From DATLYF01 sp035575095 (GTDB taxonomy: Bacteria; Pseudomonadota; Gammaproteobacteria; Competibacterales; Competibacteraceae), in contig DATLYF010000129.1 in assembly GCA_035575095.1 (NCBI GenBank), forward strand, positions 1 to 21,764: 21,764 bases of DNA. Reading direction: 5' to 3'. How positions within the stretch are numbered: the first letter of the stretch is position 1; every line of letters starts with the position of its first letter. Shown in pieces: positions 1 through 7,395 of this stretch. The position numbers were made by a program, and so were the translations under genes. Below the pieces are notes generated by a model. The model searched no databases, was not told the DNA's origin, and saw only the letters and a list, made by a program, of their open reading frames with translations.

Positions 1-884
1 TCACCTACGTGGAGGCGTATCTGGCGCGGGGCATGCACATCGACGACTTCGCTCCCAATCTGTCGTTCTTTTTCAGCAACGGCATGGACCCGGAATACTC
101 GGTACTCGGGCGGGTGGCGCGGCGCATCTGGGCCATCGCCATGCGCTTCAAATACGGCGCCAACGAGCGCTCCCAGAAGCTCAAGTACCACATCCAGACC
201 TCGGGCCGCTCACTGCATGCCCAGGAGATCGACTTCAACGACATCCGTACCACCCTGCAGGCGCTGATCGCCATCTACGACAACTGCAACAGCCTGCACA
301 CCAACGCCTTCGATGAGGCCATCACCACCCCCACCGAGGAGTCGGTGCGCCGGGCCATGGCGATCCAGCTCATCATCAACAAGGAGTGGGGGCTGGCCAA
401 GAACGAGAACCCCAACCAGGGCGCGTTCATCATCGAGGAGCTGACCGATCTGGTGGAGGAGGCGGTGCTCAAGGAGTTCGAGCGCCTGGCCGAGCGCGGC
501 GGCGTGCTGGGGGCCATGGAGACCGGCTATCAGCGCGGCAAGATCCAGGAAGAATCGATGCTCTACGAGATGATGAAGCACGACGGCAGTCTGCCCATCA
601 TCGGCGTCAACACCTTCCGCAACCCCAAGGGCGTCGAGCCCCCGGCTCATCTGGAGCTGGCCCGCTCCACCGAGGAGGAGAAGCAGAGCCAGCTCAAGCG
701 CCTGCGCGAGTTCCAGGCACGCCACGCCCCGGAGGCGCCGGCCATGCTCGAACGCCTCAAGCAGGCGGCGATGAATAACCAGAACATGTTCGCCGTGCTC
801 ATGGACGCCGTGCGCTGCTGCTCGCTGGGGCAGATCACTGACGCCCTGTTCGAGGTCGGCGGCAAGTATCGGCGGAACATGTGA
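1..884 (+). CDS. icmF: Fused isobutyryl-CoA mutase IcmF, C-terminal part (5' end outside window)
   Basis: This is the last 293 residues of an adenosylcobalamin-dependent acyl-CoA mutase; the reading frame enters at base 3. IcmF interconverts isobutyryl-CoA and n-butyryl-CoA, and the family is also known to convert pivalyl-CoA and isovaleryl-CoA, in the cytoplasm. The visible part is the end of the mutase TIM barrel and its tail: APNLSFFFSNGMDPEY, the QTSGRSL strand, the SLHTNAFDEAITTPTEESVRRA block and ELTDLVEEAV. These match IcmF as I recall it better than methylmalonyl-CoA mutase, which has QTSGWSLTEQDPYNN and SLHTNSFDEALGLPT. The substrate-discriminating Phe/Gln pair and the B12 and GTPase domains lie upstream of the window, so the fused architecture is inferred from this subfamily match. 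It ends in ATGA shared with the next gene, and hbd and an enoyl-CoA hydratase follow, which fits onward oxidation of butyryl-CoA. Confidence 0.9.
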   Translation, partial: TYVEAYLARGMHIDDFAPNLSFFFSNGMDPEYSVLGRVARRIWAIAMRFKYGANERSQKLKYHIQTSGRSLHAQEIDFNDIRTTLQALIAIYDNCNSLHTNAFDEAITTPTEESVRRAMAIQLIINKEWGLAKNENPNQGAFIIEELTDLVEEAVLKEFERLAERGGVLGAMETGYQRGKIQEESMLYEMMKHDGSLPIIGVNTFRNPKGVEPPAHLELARSTEEEKQSQLKRLREFQARHAPEAPAMLERLKQAAMNNQNMFAVLMDAVRCCSLGQITDALFEVGGKYRRNM

Positions 885-1555
885 TGACCACCAGCTGGCA
901 CGCCATCCTGGACTGCCAGTTCAGCGCCGCGCAGGCGCTGGAGCTGGAGTCCAGGCTGGGAGCGACGGCCCAAGCGCTGGTGGCGCTGTGGTCTGATGAG
1001 CCCGCCCGCGGCGCCGATGCCTGGTGCTTCGAGCCCTGGGCCGTGGCCGAATGGCGTGAATGGCATCTGCTGGAATTGCAAGGGCCGCGTGGCTGGTGGT
1101 TTTCCCTGTTTCCGGGAGGTGCCGAGGTGGGTAATGGACATCAATGGGGCAGTTTCCTGAGCGAGCCGGGGTTCCAGCGCAAATGCCGCGATTCGGTACG
1201 ATTGTTGGCCAGGGCGACGGATGCTTCCCGAGCGATCTATGTACCGAGCCATGGGACGGTTGCGGAGCTGGCCCTGCATGCGCTCTGGAATGGCGCCTCA
1301 TTGCAGGAAATCCTGGCGGCGCTCGGTGCTCATTTCGGTCCTCCCGCAGCCTCGCCCAGCGAGATTCTGCGCCAGTACACCTGGGATGAACTGCAGCGGG
1401 CGGTGGCCGAAGAGCGCAACCCCGGCATCCGCAGTGAACTCGAAAGCACGCTGAGCGAGTGGCGAATGCGGAGCAAGGAAGGGGTGCGGATCGACCCGCT
1501 CTGGAAGGGGTTTGGTACCGATCAGGGTTACTTTGTCGAGTCTTTTGCAGAATAG
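884..1555 (+). CDS. Unknown tryptophan-rich protein coupled to icmF
   Basis: I do not recognise this 223-residue protein. The ATG at 884 overlaps the icmF stop as ATGA, which implies translational coupling; a GTG at 881 would add one residue. It has 13 tryptophans (about 6%), several clustered at residues 46-70 (WCFEPWAVAEWREWHLL, then GWWFSLF). I see no signal peptide, no transmembrane segment and no nucleotide-binding or metal motif. The C-terminal half is mixed helical (SPSEILRQYTWDELQRAVAEE and ELESTLSEWRMRSKEG). Codon use in the middle, roughly 1080-1260, is less GC-biased than in the neighbours (TTT, GGT, CGA, GTA), as in a weakly expressed or younger gene. It lies between icmF and hbd in one run of genes, so a role connected to IcmF or its substrates is possible, but that rests only on position. 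It could instead be a lineage-specific gene unrelated to the mutase. Confidence 0.75.
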   Translation: MTTSWHAILDCQFSAAQALELESRLGATAQALVALWSDEPARGADAWCFEPWAVAEWREWHLLELQGPRGWWFSLFPGGAEVGNGHQWGSFLSEPGFQRKCRDSVRLLARATDASRAIYVPSHGTVAELALHALWNGASLQEILAALGAHFGPPAASPSEILRQYTWDELQRAVAEERNPGIRSELESTLSEWRMRSKEGVRIDPLWKGFGTDQGYFVESFAE

Positions 1556-1564
1556 AGGCCAAGC

Positions 1565-2419
<855 letters not shown>

Positions 2420-2425
2420 GCGATG

Positions 2426-2448
2426 CCTTCCCCCTGGGCGGGGGAGGG
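2426..2448. repeat. C-rich/G-rich hairpin repeat, copy 1
   Basis: The left arm CCTTCCCCC (2426-2434) pairs with GGGGGAGGG-type sequence (2440-2448) around a 5-base loop, with one G-T wobble. It fills the short gap between hbd and the enoyl-CoA hydratase gene. Similar elements occur at 9771-9796 and 13926-13948. No T-tract follows, so within this operon it is more likely a dispersed intergenic repeat or mRNA processing/stability hairpin than a full terminator. Confidence 0.55.
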
Positions 2449-2466
2449 GATGAGTGTGGAGCGCAC

Positions 2467-3252
2467 ATGAGTTACGAAAACATTCTGTTGGAACAAATCG
2501 AGCCCGGCATCTGGCGGCTCACCCTCAATCGCCCCAAGGCCCTCAACGCGCTCAACGCCGCCACCGTGGCCGAGCTGCACGATGCGGTGCTGAGAGTGGC
2601 GGCCGCTGCCGAGGCGCGTGTGCTGCTGCTCACCGGGGCCGGCGATAAGGCTTTCGTGGCCGGGGCCGACATCAAGGAGATGCAGGACTACACCGCGCTG
2701 CAGGCGCAGGAGTGGGCCAAACGCACCATGGCCGCGTTTCGTGCCCTGGAGACCCTGCCCATCCCCACTATCGCCGTGGTCAACGGCTACGCTTTGGGCG
2801 GGGGCAACGAGTTGGCCATGAGCTGCGACTGGATCTTGGCCGCGGACAGGGCGGTGTTCGGCCAGCCCGAGGTCAACCTCGGCGTCACTCCCGGTTTCGG
2901 CGGCACCCAGCGCTTGACCCGGCTGGTGGGGCGGGCGATGGCCCTGGAGCTGCTGGTCACCGGGCGCCAGATCAAGGCCGACGAGGCCAAGAGTCTGGGG
3001 CTGGTGAATCACGTCTACCCGGGCGCGGAATTGATGGACAGGGCACTGGAAATGGCCCGTGCCATCGCTGCCAAGGGGCCCCTCGCGGTGCGCTTGTGCA
3101 AGGAGGCAGTGCAGCGGGGGCAGGACCTGGATCTGGAAAATGCCTGCCAACTGGAAGCGCAAGTATTCGGTCTGTGCTTCTCCACCGAGGATCAGAAGGA
3201 AGGCATGAAAGCCTTCATCGAGAAGCGCTCGCCCCAGTTCCGCAACCGCTGA
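2467..3252 (+). CDS. Enoyl-CoA hydratase/isomerase (crotonase family)
   Basis: This 261-residue crotonase-fold enzyme hydrates trans-2-enoyl-CoA (for example crotonyl-CoA) to the (S)-3-hydroxyacyl-CoA in the cytoplasm. The oxyanion-hole segments are AFVAGADIKEM (62-72) and YALGGGNELAM (108-118). The two acidic residues expected of true hydratases are present: E115 in GGGNELA and E135 in FGQPEVNLGVTPGFGGTQRL. The C-terminal trimerisation helix ends EDQKEGMKAFIEKRSPQF, typical of the family. With hbd it completes the crotonyl-CoA to acetoacetyl-CoA steps. It starts 47 bases after hbd, beyond the repeat-like hairpin. Exact chain-length preference cannot be read from the sequence. A perfect palindrome just after the stop probably ends this transcript. 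Confidence 0.92.
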   Translation: MSYENILLEQIEPGIWRLTLNRPKALNALNAATVAELHDAVLRVAAAAEARVLLLTGAGDKAFVAGADIKEMQDYTALQAQEWAKRTMAAFRALETLPIPTIAVVNGYALGGGNELAMSCDWILAADRAVFGQPEVNLGVTPGFGGTQRLTRLVGRAMALELLVTGRQIKADEAKSLGLVNHVYPGAELMDRALEMARAIAAKGPLAVRLCKEAVQRGQDLDLENACQLEAQVFGLCFSTEDQKEGMKAFIEKRSPQFRNR

Positions 3253-3254
3253 GA

Positions 3255-3280
3255 CTTCGCCGCCCTGCAGGGCGGCGAAG
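3255..3280. terminator. 26-bp perfect palindrome, probable terminator of the icmF operon
   Basis: Positions 3255-3280 form an uninterrupted 26-bp palindrome (CTTCGCCGCCCTG and its complement) beginning 3 bases after the enoyl-CoA hydratase stop codon. The GC-rich core would fold into a very stable hairpin. The following sequence (CTTATCAT) has only a weak T-run, so termination strength is inferred. Its position separates the upstream CoA operon from the liv operon. Confidence 0.7.
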
Positions 3281-3290
3281 CTTATCATGA

Positions 3291-3310
3291 TGACGTTTAC
3301 GTCAACGTCG
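3291..3310. promoter_or_regulatory. Operator-like ACGT palindrome, site 1
   Basis: Core TGACGT-TT-ACGTCA at 3291-3304, followed by a further AACGTC. Aligned over 20 bases with site 2 (3369-3388) it is identical at 16. Repetition of the same unusual AT-balanced motif in GC-rich DNA, in front of a transport operon, points to a dimeric regulator. The composition resembles the ACGT-containing palindromes I recall for LiuR, the MerR-family regulator of branched-chain amino acid degradation. That assignment is inference. Confidence 0.55.
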
Positions 3311-3345
3311 TTCCAGCATTTGGTTTGATTACATACTCTGCCCTG

Positions 3346-3374
3346 TTGATCTGTGAGGATGATTAAGTTAACGT
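3346..3374 (+). promoter_or_regulatory. Candidate promoter of the liv operon overlapping operator site 2
   Basis: TTGATC (3346-3351) and TAACGT (3369-3374) are separated by 17 bases and could be -35 and -10 hexamers. The -10 match is weak and lies inside the second palindrome. That would suit control by a regulator bound there. This is a candidate only; no transcription start can be read from sequence. Confidence 0.3.
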
Positions 3375-3388
3375 TTACGTAAACGTTA
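3369..3388. promoter_or_regulatory. Operator-like 20-bp perfect palindrome, site 2
   Basis: TAACGTTTACGTAAACGTTA is a perfect 20-bp inverted repeat. It lies 78 bp (start to start) downstream of the related site 1. Two copies of one palindrome flanking a plausible promoter region strongly suggest an operator pair for the liv transport operon. The cognate regulator is not encoded in this window. A LiuR-type MerR regulator is the best guess from motif composition and from the pathway. Confidence 0.65.
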
Positions 3389-3710
3389 TTTACCTGCCGA
3401 GCGGTGGAAGCCTGCCCAAGTCGCTCCCCAAGGCTTCCACCCCGAGCAGGGCGACGCAATAAAACACGAGAGGATTGGGGAAAACGATGTTGCGAGCGCC
3501 TGCGCGCATAGCGGGCGGCCGGGACATACCCGCTGCCGCTCTCCGGCCAGGGGTGGTGGGCTCGACTCCCACCCCTTCCTTCCCGTCACCGGCTATCGCC
3601 GGGCGACGTCTTGTCACCGTCCTGATACCCGCTGCGCGTCCGTCTCTCCTGCGCCGGCGCGCGGCCGAGCCTGCCACCGCCCTGTTCGATTCTCTGCGAG
3701 GGTCCGCTTC
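3389..3710 (+). other. Long structured leader of the liv operon
   Basis: No convincing gene lies between operator site 2 and livG. The stretch holds an 11-bp perfect stem (3403-3413 with 3431-3441, loop 17). It also holds a hairpin GTGGG-CTCGACT-CCCAC at 3556-3572 that mimics a tRNA T-arm. Around 3518-3548 lie short GC-rich stems. A small frame with ATG at 3487, preceded by GGGG at 3477-3480, runs to a TGA at 3712-3714 and overlaps the livG ATG as ATGA. It would encode 75 Arg/Ala/Pro-rich residues with three ATA codons, so I do not call it a gene. The leader may act after transcription start or may simply be a long 5' UTR. Confidence 0.45.
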
Positions 3711-4538
3711 ATGAGCCACCAGCCCGACGGCGACGAAATCCTGCTCGATGTGCAAAACATCAGCCTCTCCTTCGGCGGCGTGAGAGCCCTGAGCGACGTC
3801 AGCTTCAGCGTGCGCAAAGGTGAGCTGTTCTCCATCATCGGCCCCAACGGGGCCGGCAAGACCTCGATGCTCAACTGTGTCTCCGGCCGCTACAGCCCGC
3901 AGCAGGGGCGCATCGTCTTCAAGGGCCGGGATGTCACCCGCCTCAAACCCAACGACCGCTGCCATCTCGGCATCGGCCGCACCTTCCAGAACCTGGCGCT
4001 GTTCAATCACATGACGGTGCTGGACAACATCATGGTCGGCCGCCATCACCTGTTGAAGAACAACTTCATGAGCGGCTCACTGTACTGGCTGGTGGGGGCG
4101 CAGAAAGAGGAGCTCGCCCACCGCCGCCACGTAGAGGAGATCATCGACTTTCTGGAGATTACCCACATCCGCAAGGCGGTGGCCGGCACCTTGTCCTACG
4201 GCCTGCGCAAGCGCGTGGAGCTGGCCCGGGCGGTGGCGCTCAAACCCGAGCTGATCCTGCTGGACGAGCCCATGGCGGGCATGAACTTGGAGGAGAAGGA
4301 GGACATGGCCCGCTACATCCTCGACCTCAACGAGGAATGGGGCATGACGGTGATCATGATCGAGCACGACATGGGGGTGGTGATGGACATCTCCCACCGC
4401 ATCGCCGTGCTCGACTTCGGCCGCAAGATCGCCGAGGGCCTGCCGGAGGAAATCATCAATAACGAACACGTGCGCACCGCCTATCTCGGCGCCGACGTCG
4501 AGATGGCGGCCTTGGCGCACGCCGAGGTGACGCCATGA
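3711..4538 (+). CDS. livG: Liv/HAAT-type ABC transporter ATP-binding protein LivG
   Basis: This is one of the two cytoplasmic ATPases of a branched-chain amino acid/carboxylate type importer. It has 275 residues, slightly longer than E. coli LivG (about 255). Walker A is GPNGAGKT (44-51), Q-loop region RTFQNLALF (90-98), signature LSYGLRKRVELARA (161-174), Walker B LILLDEPMAGMN (181-192) and H-loop IEHD (217-220). The LSYG signature, with Tyr in place of the first Gly of LSGG, is normal in LivG. The ribosome-binding site is weak (GAGGG at 3698-3702). Its stop overlaps the next gene as ATGA, which places the acyl-CoA ligase inside the transport operon. The partners livH, livM, the binding protein and livF follow downstream. 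Confidence 0.93.
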   Translation: MSHQPDGDEILLDVQNISLSFGGVRALSDVSFSVRKGELFSIIGPNGAGKTSMLNCVSGRYSPQQGRIVFKGRDVTRLKPNDRCHLGIGRTFQNLALFNHMTVLDNIMVGRHHLLKNNFMSGSLYWLVGAQKEELAHRRHVEEIIDFLEITHIRKAVAGTLSYGLRKRVELARAVALKPELILLDEPMAGMNLEEKEDMARYILDLNEEWGMTVIMIEHDMGVVMDISHRIAVLDFGRKIAEGLPEEIINNEHVRTAYLGADVEMAALAHAEVTP

Positions 4539-6484
4539 CGCTGCCCGAGTATCCCGATATCAAGCGCTACGACACCTTTCCCAAGCTGCTCGCGCACAAC
4601 GCGCAGCAGTGGCCGACGCAGGTGGCGATGCGCGAGAAGGAGTTCGGCATCTGGAACGAATACACCTGGGCCGAGTGCGCGCGCCGCGTGCGCCTGACGG
4701 CGCTGGGCCTACATACCCTGGGGGTGGGCGAGGGCGATGTGGTCGGCCTGATCGGTGACAACCGCCCGCAGTGGATATGGGCCGAGGTGGCAGCCCACGC
4801 CGTCGGCGCCATGAGCTTGGGGATCTACCAGGACTCGCTCAACGACGAGGTGGCCTATCTCATCAACTACGCCGAGGCCAAGGTGGTGGTGGCCGAAGAC
4901 GAGGAGCAGGCCGACAAGCTGCTAGCGATCGCCGAGGACTGCCCCAGCCTGCGCCACATCGTCTACTGCGACCCGCGCGGCATGCGCAAGTACGACGACC
5001 CGCGCCTGCTCAGCCTGGAGGAGCTGTTGCGACGCGGCGAAGCGCTACAGCAGCAGCAGCCCGGGCTCTACGAACAGTGGCTGGAAGCGGGGCAGGGCGG
5101 CAAGGTGGCCATCCTCTGCGCGACCTCCGGCACCACCTCGCGCCCCAAGCTGTCGATGCTAGCTGCCGGCCCCTTCCTCGATCACTGCACCGCCTATCTG
5201 CGCGCCGATCCCCGTCGACCCGGCGACAACTACGTCTCGGTGCTGCCGCTGCCGTGGATCATGGAGCAGGTCTACGCCGTGGGTCAGTGGCTGGTGTCGC
5301 GCGCCATCGTCAATTTCGTCGAGGAGCCGGAGACGATGATGAGCGATTTGCGCGAGATCGGCCCGCACTTCGTGCTGCTGGCGCCGCGGGTGTGGGAGTC
5401 GATCGCCGCCGATGTGCGCTCGCGCATGATGGACTCGACCCGCTTCAAGCGCTTGATGTTCGACCTGGGGATGAAGCTAGGCATGCAGGCGCTGGAGCAG
5501 GGCCGGCGCTCGCGGCTCGCCGACTTCATTCTGTTCCGCGCGCTCAGGGACCGGCTCGGCTTCAGCTTTCTGCGTTCGGCGGCTACCGGCGGCGCGGCGC
5601 TGGGGCCGGAGACCTTCAAGTTCTTCCAGGCCATGGGCGTGCCGCTGCGACAGATCTACGGCCAGACCGAGCTGGCCGGGGCCTACACCACCCATCGCCT
5701 GGACGACGTAGACTTCGACACCGTGGGCGTGCCCTTCGACAACTCCGCGGTGCGCATCGAGGATCCGGACGAGAACGGCGTGGGCGAGGTGGTGGCCAGG
5801 ACCTCCGGCATGTTCCTCGGCTACTACAAGAACGAGGAGGCGACCAAGGCCGACGTGCGCGATGGCTGGATGCACACCGGGGATGCCGGCTACATCAAAG
5901 ACAACGGCCATCTGGTGGTGATCGACCGCATCAAGGACATCGCCGTCACCTCCGGCGGGGCGCGCTTCTCGCCGCAGTTCATCGAGAACAAGCTGAAGTT
6001 CTCGCCGTTCATCGCCGAGGCGGTGATCATCGGCCAGAACCGGCCCTATCTCGCCGCCATCGTCTGCATCCGCTACTCCATCGTCAGCAAGTGGGCCGAG
6101 AGCCGCGGCATCGCCTTCACCAACTACACCAACCTGGCGGCCCAGCCCCAGGTATACGAACTGCTGGAGAACGAGATCCGCCAGGTCAACGCCTCCCTGC
6201 CGGAGGCGCAGCGGATCAAGCGCTTCGTGCTGCTGTACAAGGAGCTGGACCCGGACGACGGCGAGCTGACCCGCACCCGCAAGGTGCGCCGCGGCGTCAT
6301 CGCCGACAAGTACGGCGACATCATCGAGGGCATCTATTCCGATGCCGACACGGTCAAGGTGGACACCGTCATCACCTTCCAGGACGGATCCAAGTCGCGC
6401 ATTCAGACCGAACTCAGGATCGTCGATCTCGAACCCCGCGGTGCGCCCCCGGCGGGCCGGGCCGAACTGCGGCGGGTGGGCTGA
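4535..6484 (+). CDS. AMP-dependent acyl-CoA synthetase (long-chain FadD15-like)
   Basis: This 649-residue member of the ANL adenylating family forms an acyl-CoA from a free carboxylic acid, ATP and CoA. The P-loop is TSGTTSRPK (197-205), motif A5 YGQTELAG (375-382), A7 MHTGDAGY (446-453), hinge DRIKDIAVTSGG (464-475), and a C-terminal LTRTRKVRRG with the probable catalytic lysine K583. The hinge and the LTxTxKVRR ending are those of long-chain synthetases of the FadD15 type. The start overlaps livG by four bases and the end is 14 bases before livH, so transport and activation are co-expressed. Actual chain length and branching preference are not readable. The cargo of the transporter is therefore likely a carboxylate or a precursor of one. 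Confidence 0.9.
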   Translation: MTLPEYPDIKRYDTFPKLLAHNAQQWPTQVAMREKEFGIWNEYTWAECARRVRLTALGLHTLGVGEGDVVGLIGDNRPQWIWAEVAAHAVGAMSLGIYQDSLNDEVAYLINYAEAKVVVAEDEEQADKLLAIAEDCPSLRHIVYCDPRGMRKYDDPRLLSLEELLRRGEALQQQQPGLYEQWLEAGQGGKVAILCATSGTTSRPKLSMLAAGPFLDHCTAYLRADPRRPGDNYVSVLPLPWIMEQVYAVGQWLVSRAIVNFVEEPETMMSDLREIGPHFVLLAPRVWESIAADVRSRMMDSTRFKRLMFDLGMKLGMQALEQGRRSRLADFILFRALRDRLGFSFLRSAATGGAALGPETFKFFQAMGVPLRQIYGQTELAGAYTTHRLDDVDFDTVGVPFDNSAVRIEDPDENGVGEVVARTSGMFLGYYKNEEATKADVRDGWMHTGDAGYIKDNGHLVVIDRIKDIAVTSGGARFSPQFIENKLKFSPFIAEAVIIGQNRPYLAAIVCIRYSIVSKWAESRGIAFTNYTNLAAQPQVYELLENEIRQVNASLPEAQRIKRFVLLYKELDPDDGELTRTRKVRRGVIADKYGDIIEGIYSDADTVKVDTVITFQDGSKSRIQTELRIVDLEPRGAPPAGRAELRRVG

Positions 6485-6498
6485 ACGAGGGCATAGCG

Positions 6499-7392
6499 AT
6501 GAACTACGAATTGCTCGTCCAACTGCTGGTCAACGGACTCATCGTCGGCGCCCTCTACGGGGTCGTCGCCATGTGCTTCGTGCTGATCTACAAATCCACC
6601 CAGATCGTCAACTTCGCCCAGGGCGAATTCCTGCTCATCGGCGCCTGGACCTGCTGGTGGCTGATGACGGAATTCAACCTGCCGATCTGGTTGGGCTTTC
6701 CGCTGACTTTCGTCTTCATGGCCCTGTTCGGTGTGGCGCTGCAAGTGGTGGTGCTGCGGCCTATGATCGGCGAGCCCATCATCTCGGTGATCATGGTCAC
6801 CATCGGCCTGTCCATGTTCTTCCAGTCGGCCATGGCCTGGATGTTCGGCACCTTCGCCCAGCCCTTCCCGCAGGTGTTCGAGTCGCAGTCAGTGGCCGTC
6901 CTCGGCCTGCAGGTGCAGAGCGCCTACATCATGAGCCTGGTGATCTCGATCCTGATCATGATCGGCTTCTACTACTTCTTCAAATACTCGCGCATGGGTC
7001 TGGCCATGCGTGCCGCCGCCTTCGATCAGCAGGCGGCGCAGAGTCTGGGAGTATCGGTCAAGCAGGTGTTCGCCACCGCCTGGGCCATCTCGGCGGTGGT
7101 CTCGGCGCTCGCCGGGGTGGTGGTGGGCATGGTCAACGGCGTCTCGGCGGCCCTGTCCTTCTTCGGCATCAAGGTATTCCCGGCGGTGATCCTGGGTGGG
7201 CTGGACTCCATCGTCGGCGCCATCGTCGGCGGGGTGATCATCGGCGTGCTGGAGAACCTGGCCGAGTTCATGGACAGCCAGTTTCTGCACATCGGCAATC
7301 TGTACACCATCGCGCCGTTCTACGTGCTGATCATCATCCTGATGATCAAGCCCTACGGCCTGTTCGGCACCAAGAACATCGAGAGGATCTGA
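6499..7392 (+). CDS. livH: Liv-type ABC transporter permease LivH
   Basis: This is an integral inner-membrane permease of 297 residues, typical for LivH, with about eight hydrophobic segments. The opening segment LVNGLIVGALYGVVAMCFVLIYKSTQIVNFAQGEF (10-43) is diagnostic of LivH. The cytoplasmic coupling loop RAAAFDQQAAQSLGVSV (171-187) contacts the ATPases. The GGLDSIVGAIVGG motif lies near the C-terminal end. I chose ATG 6499 because the protein then begins exactly as LivH proteins do (MNYELLVQLLVNGL); the open frame extends much further upstream but only as a shadow of the ligase gene. It pairs with LivM to form the channel. Confidence 0.93.
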   Translation: MNYELLVQLLVNGLIVGALYGVVAMCFVLIYKSTQIVNFAQGEFLLIGAWTCWWLMTEFNLPIWLGFPLTFVFMALFGVALQVVVLRPMIGEPIISVIMVTIGLSMFFQSAMAWMFGTFAQPFPQVFESQSVAVLGLQVQSAYIMSLVISILIMIGFYYFFKYSRMGLAMRAAAFDQQAAQSLGVSVKQVFATAWAISAVVSALAGVVVGMVNGVSAALSFFGIKVFPAVILGGLDSIVGAIVGGVIIGVLENLAEFMDSQFLHIGNLYTIAPFYVLIIILMIKPYGLFGTKNIERI

Positions 7393-7395
7393 TCC

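Noticed and set aside
3556..3580. Possible tRNA 3' half (T-stem GTGGG, loop CTCGACT, CCCAC, then CCCTTCC).
   Set aside because: No matching 5' acceptor strand (GGAAGGG), no D-arm and no CCA end; upstream sequence does not fold into a cloverleaf. Kept only as a hairpin in the livG leader.
3475..3714. Open frame starting at TTG 3475 or ATG 3487 as a gene before livG.
   Set aside because: Arg/Ala/Pro-rich composition, several ATA codons and no family resemblance; mentioned as a leader possibility, not called as CDS.
3390..4049. Long minus-strand open frame across the livG leader and livG start.
   Set aside because: It is the shadow of livG and of GC-rich non-coding DNA; livG on the + strand is unambiguous.
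4771..6498. Upstream extension of the livH frame over the ligase gene, suggesting a giant fusion protein.
   Set aside because: The translated upstream part is Arg/Gly/His-rich out-of-frame sequence of the ligase gene; LivH begins at ATG 6499 with its family-typical N-terminus.
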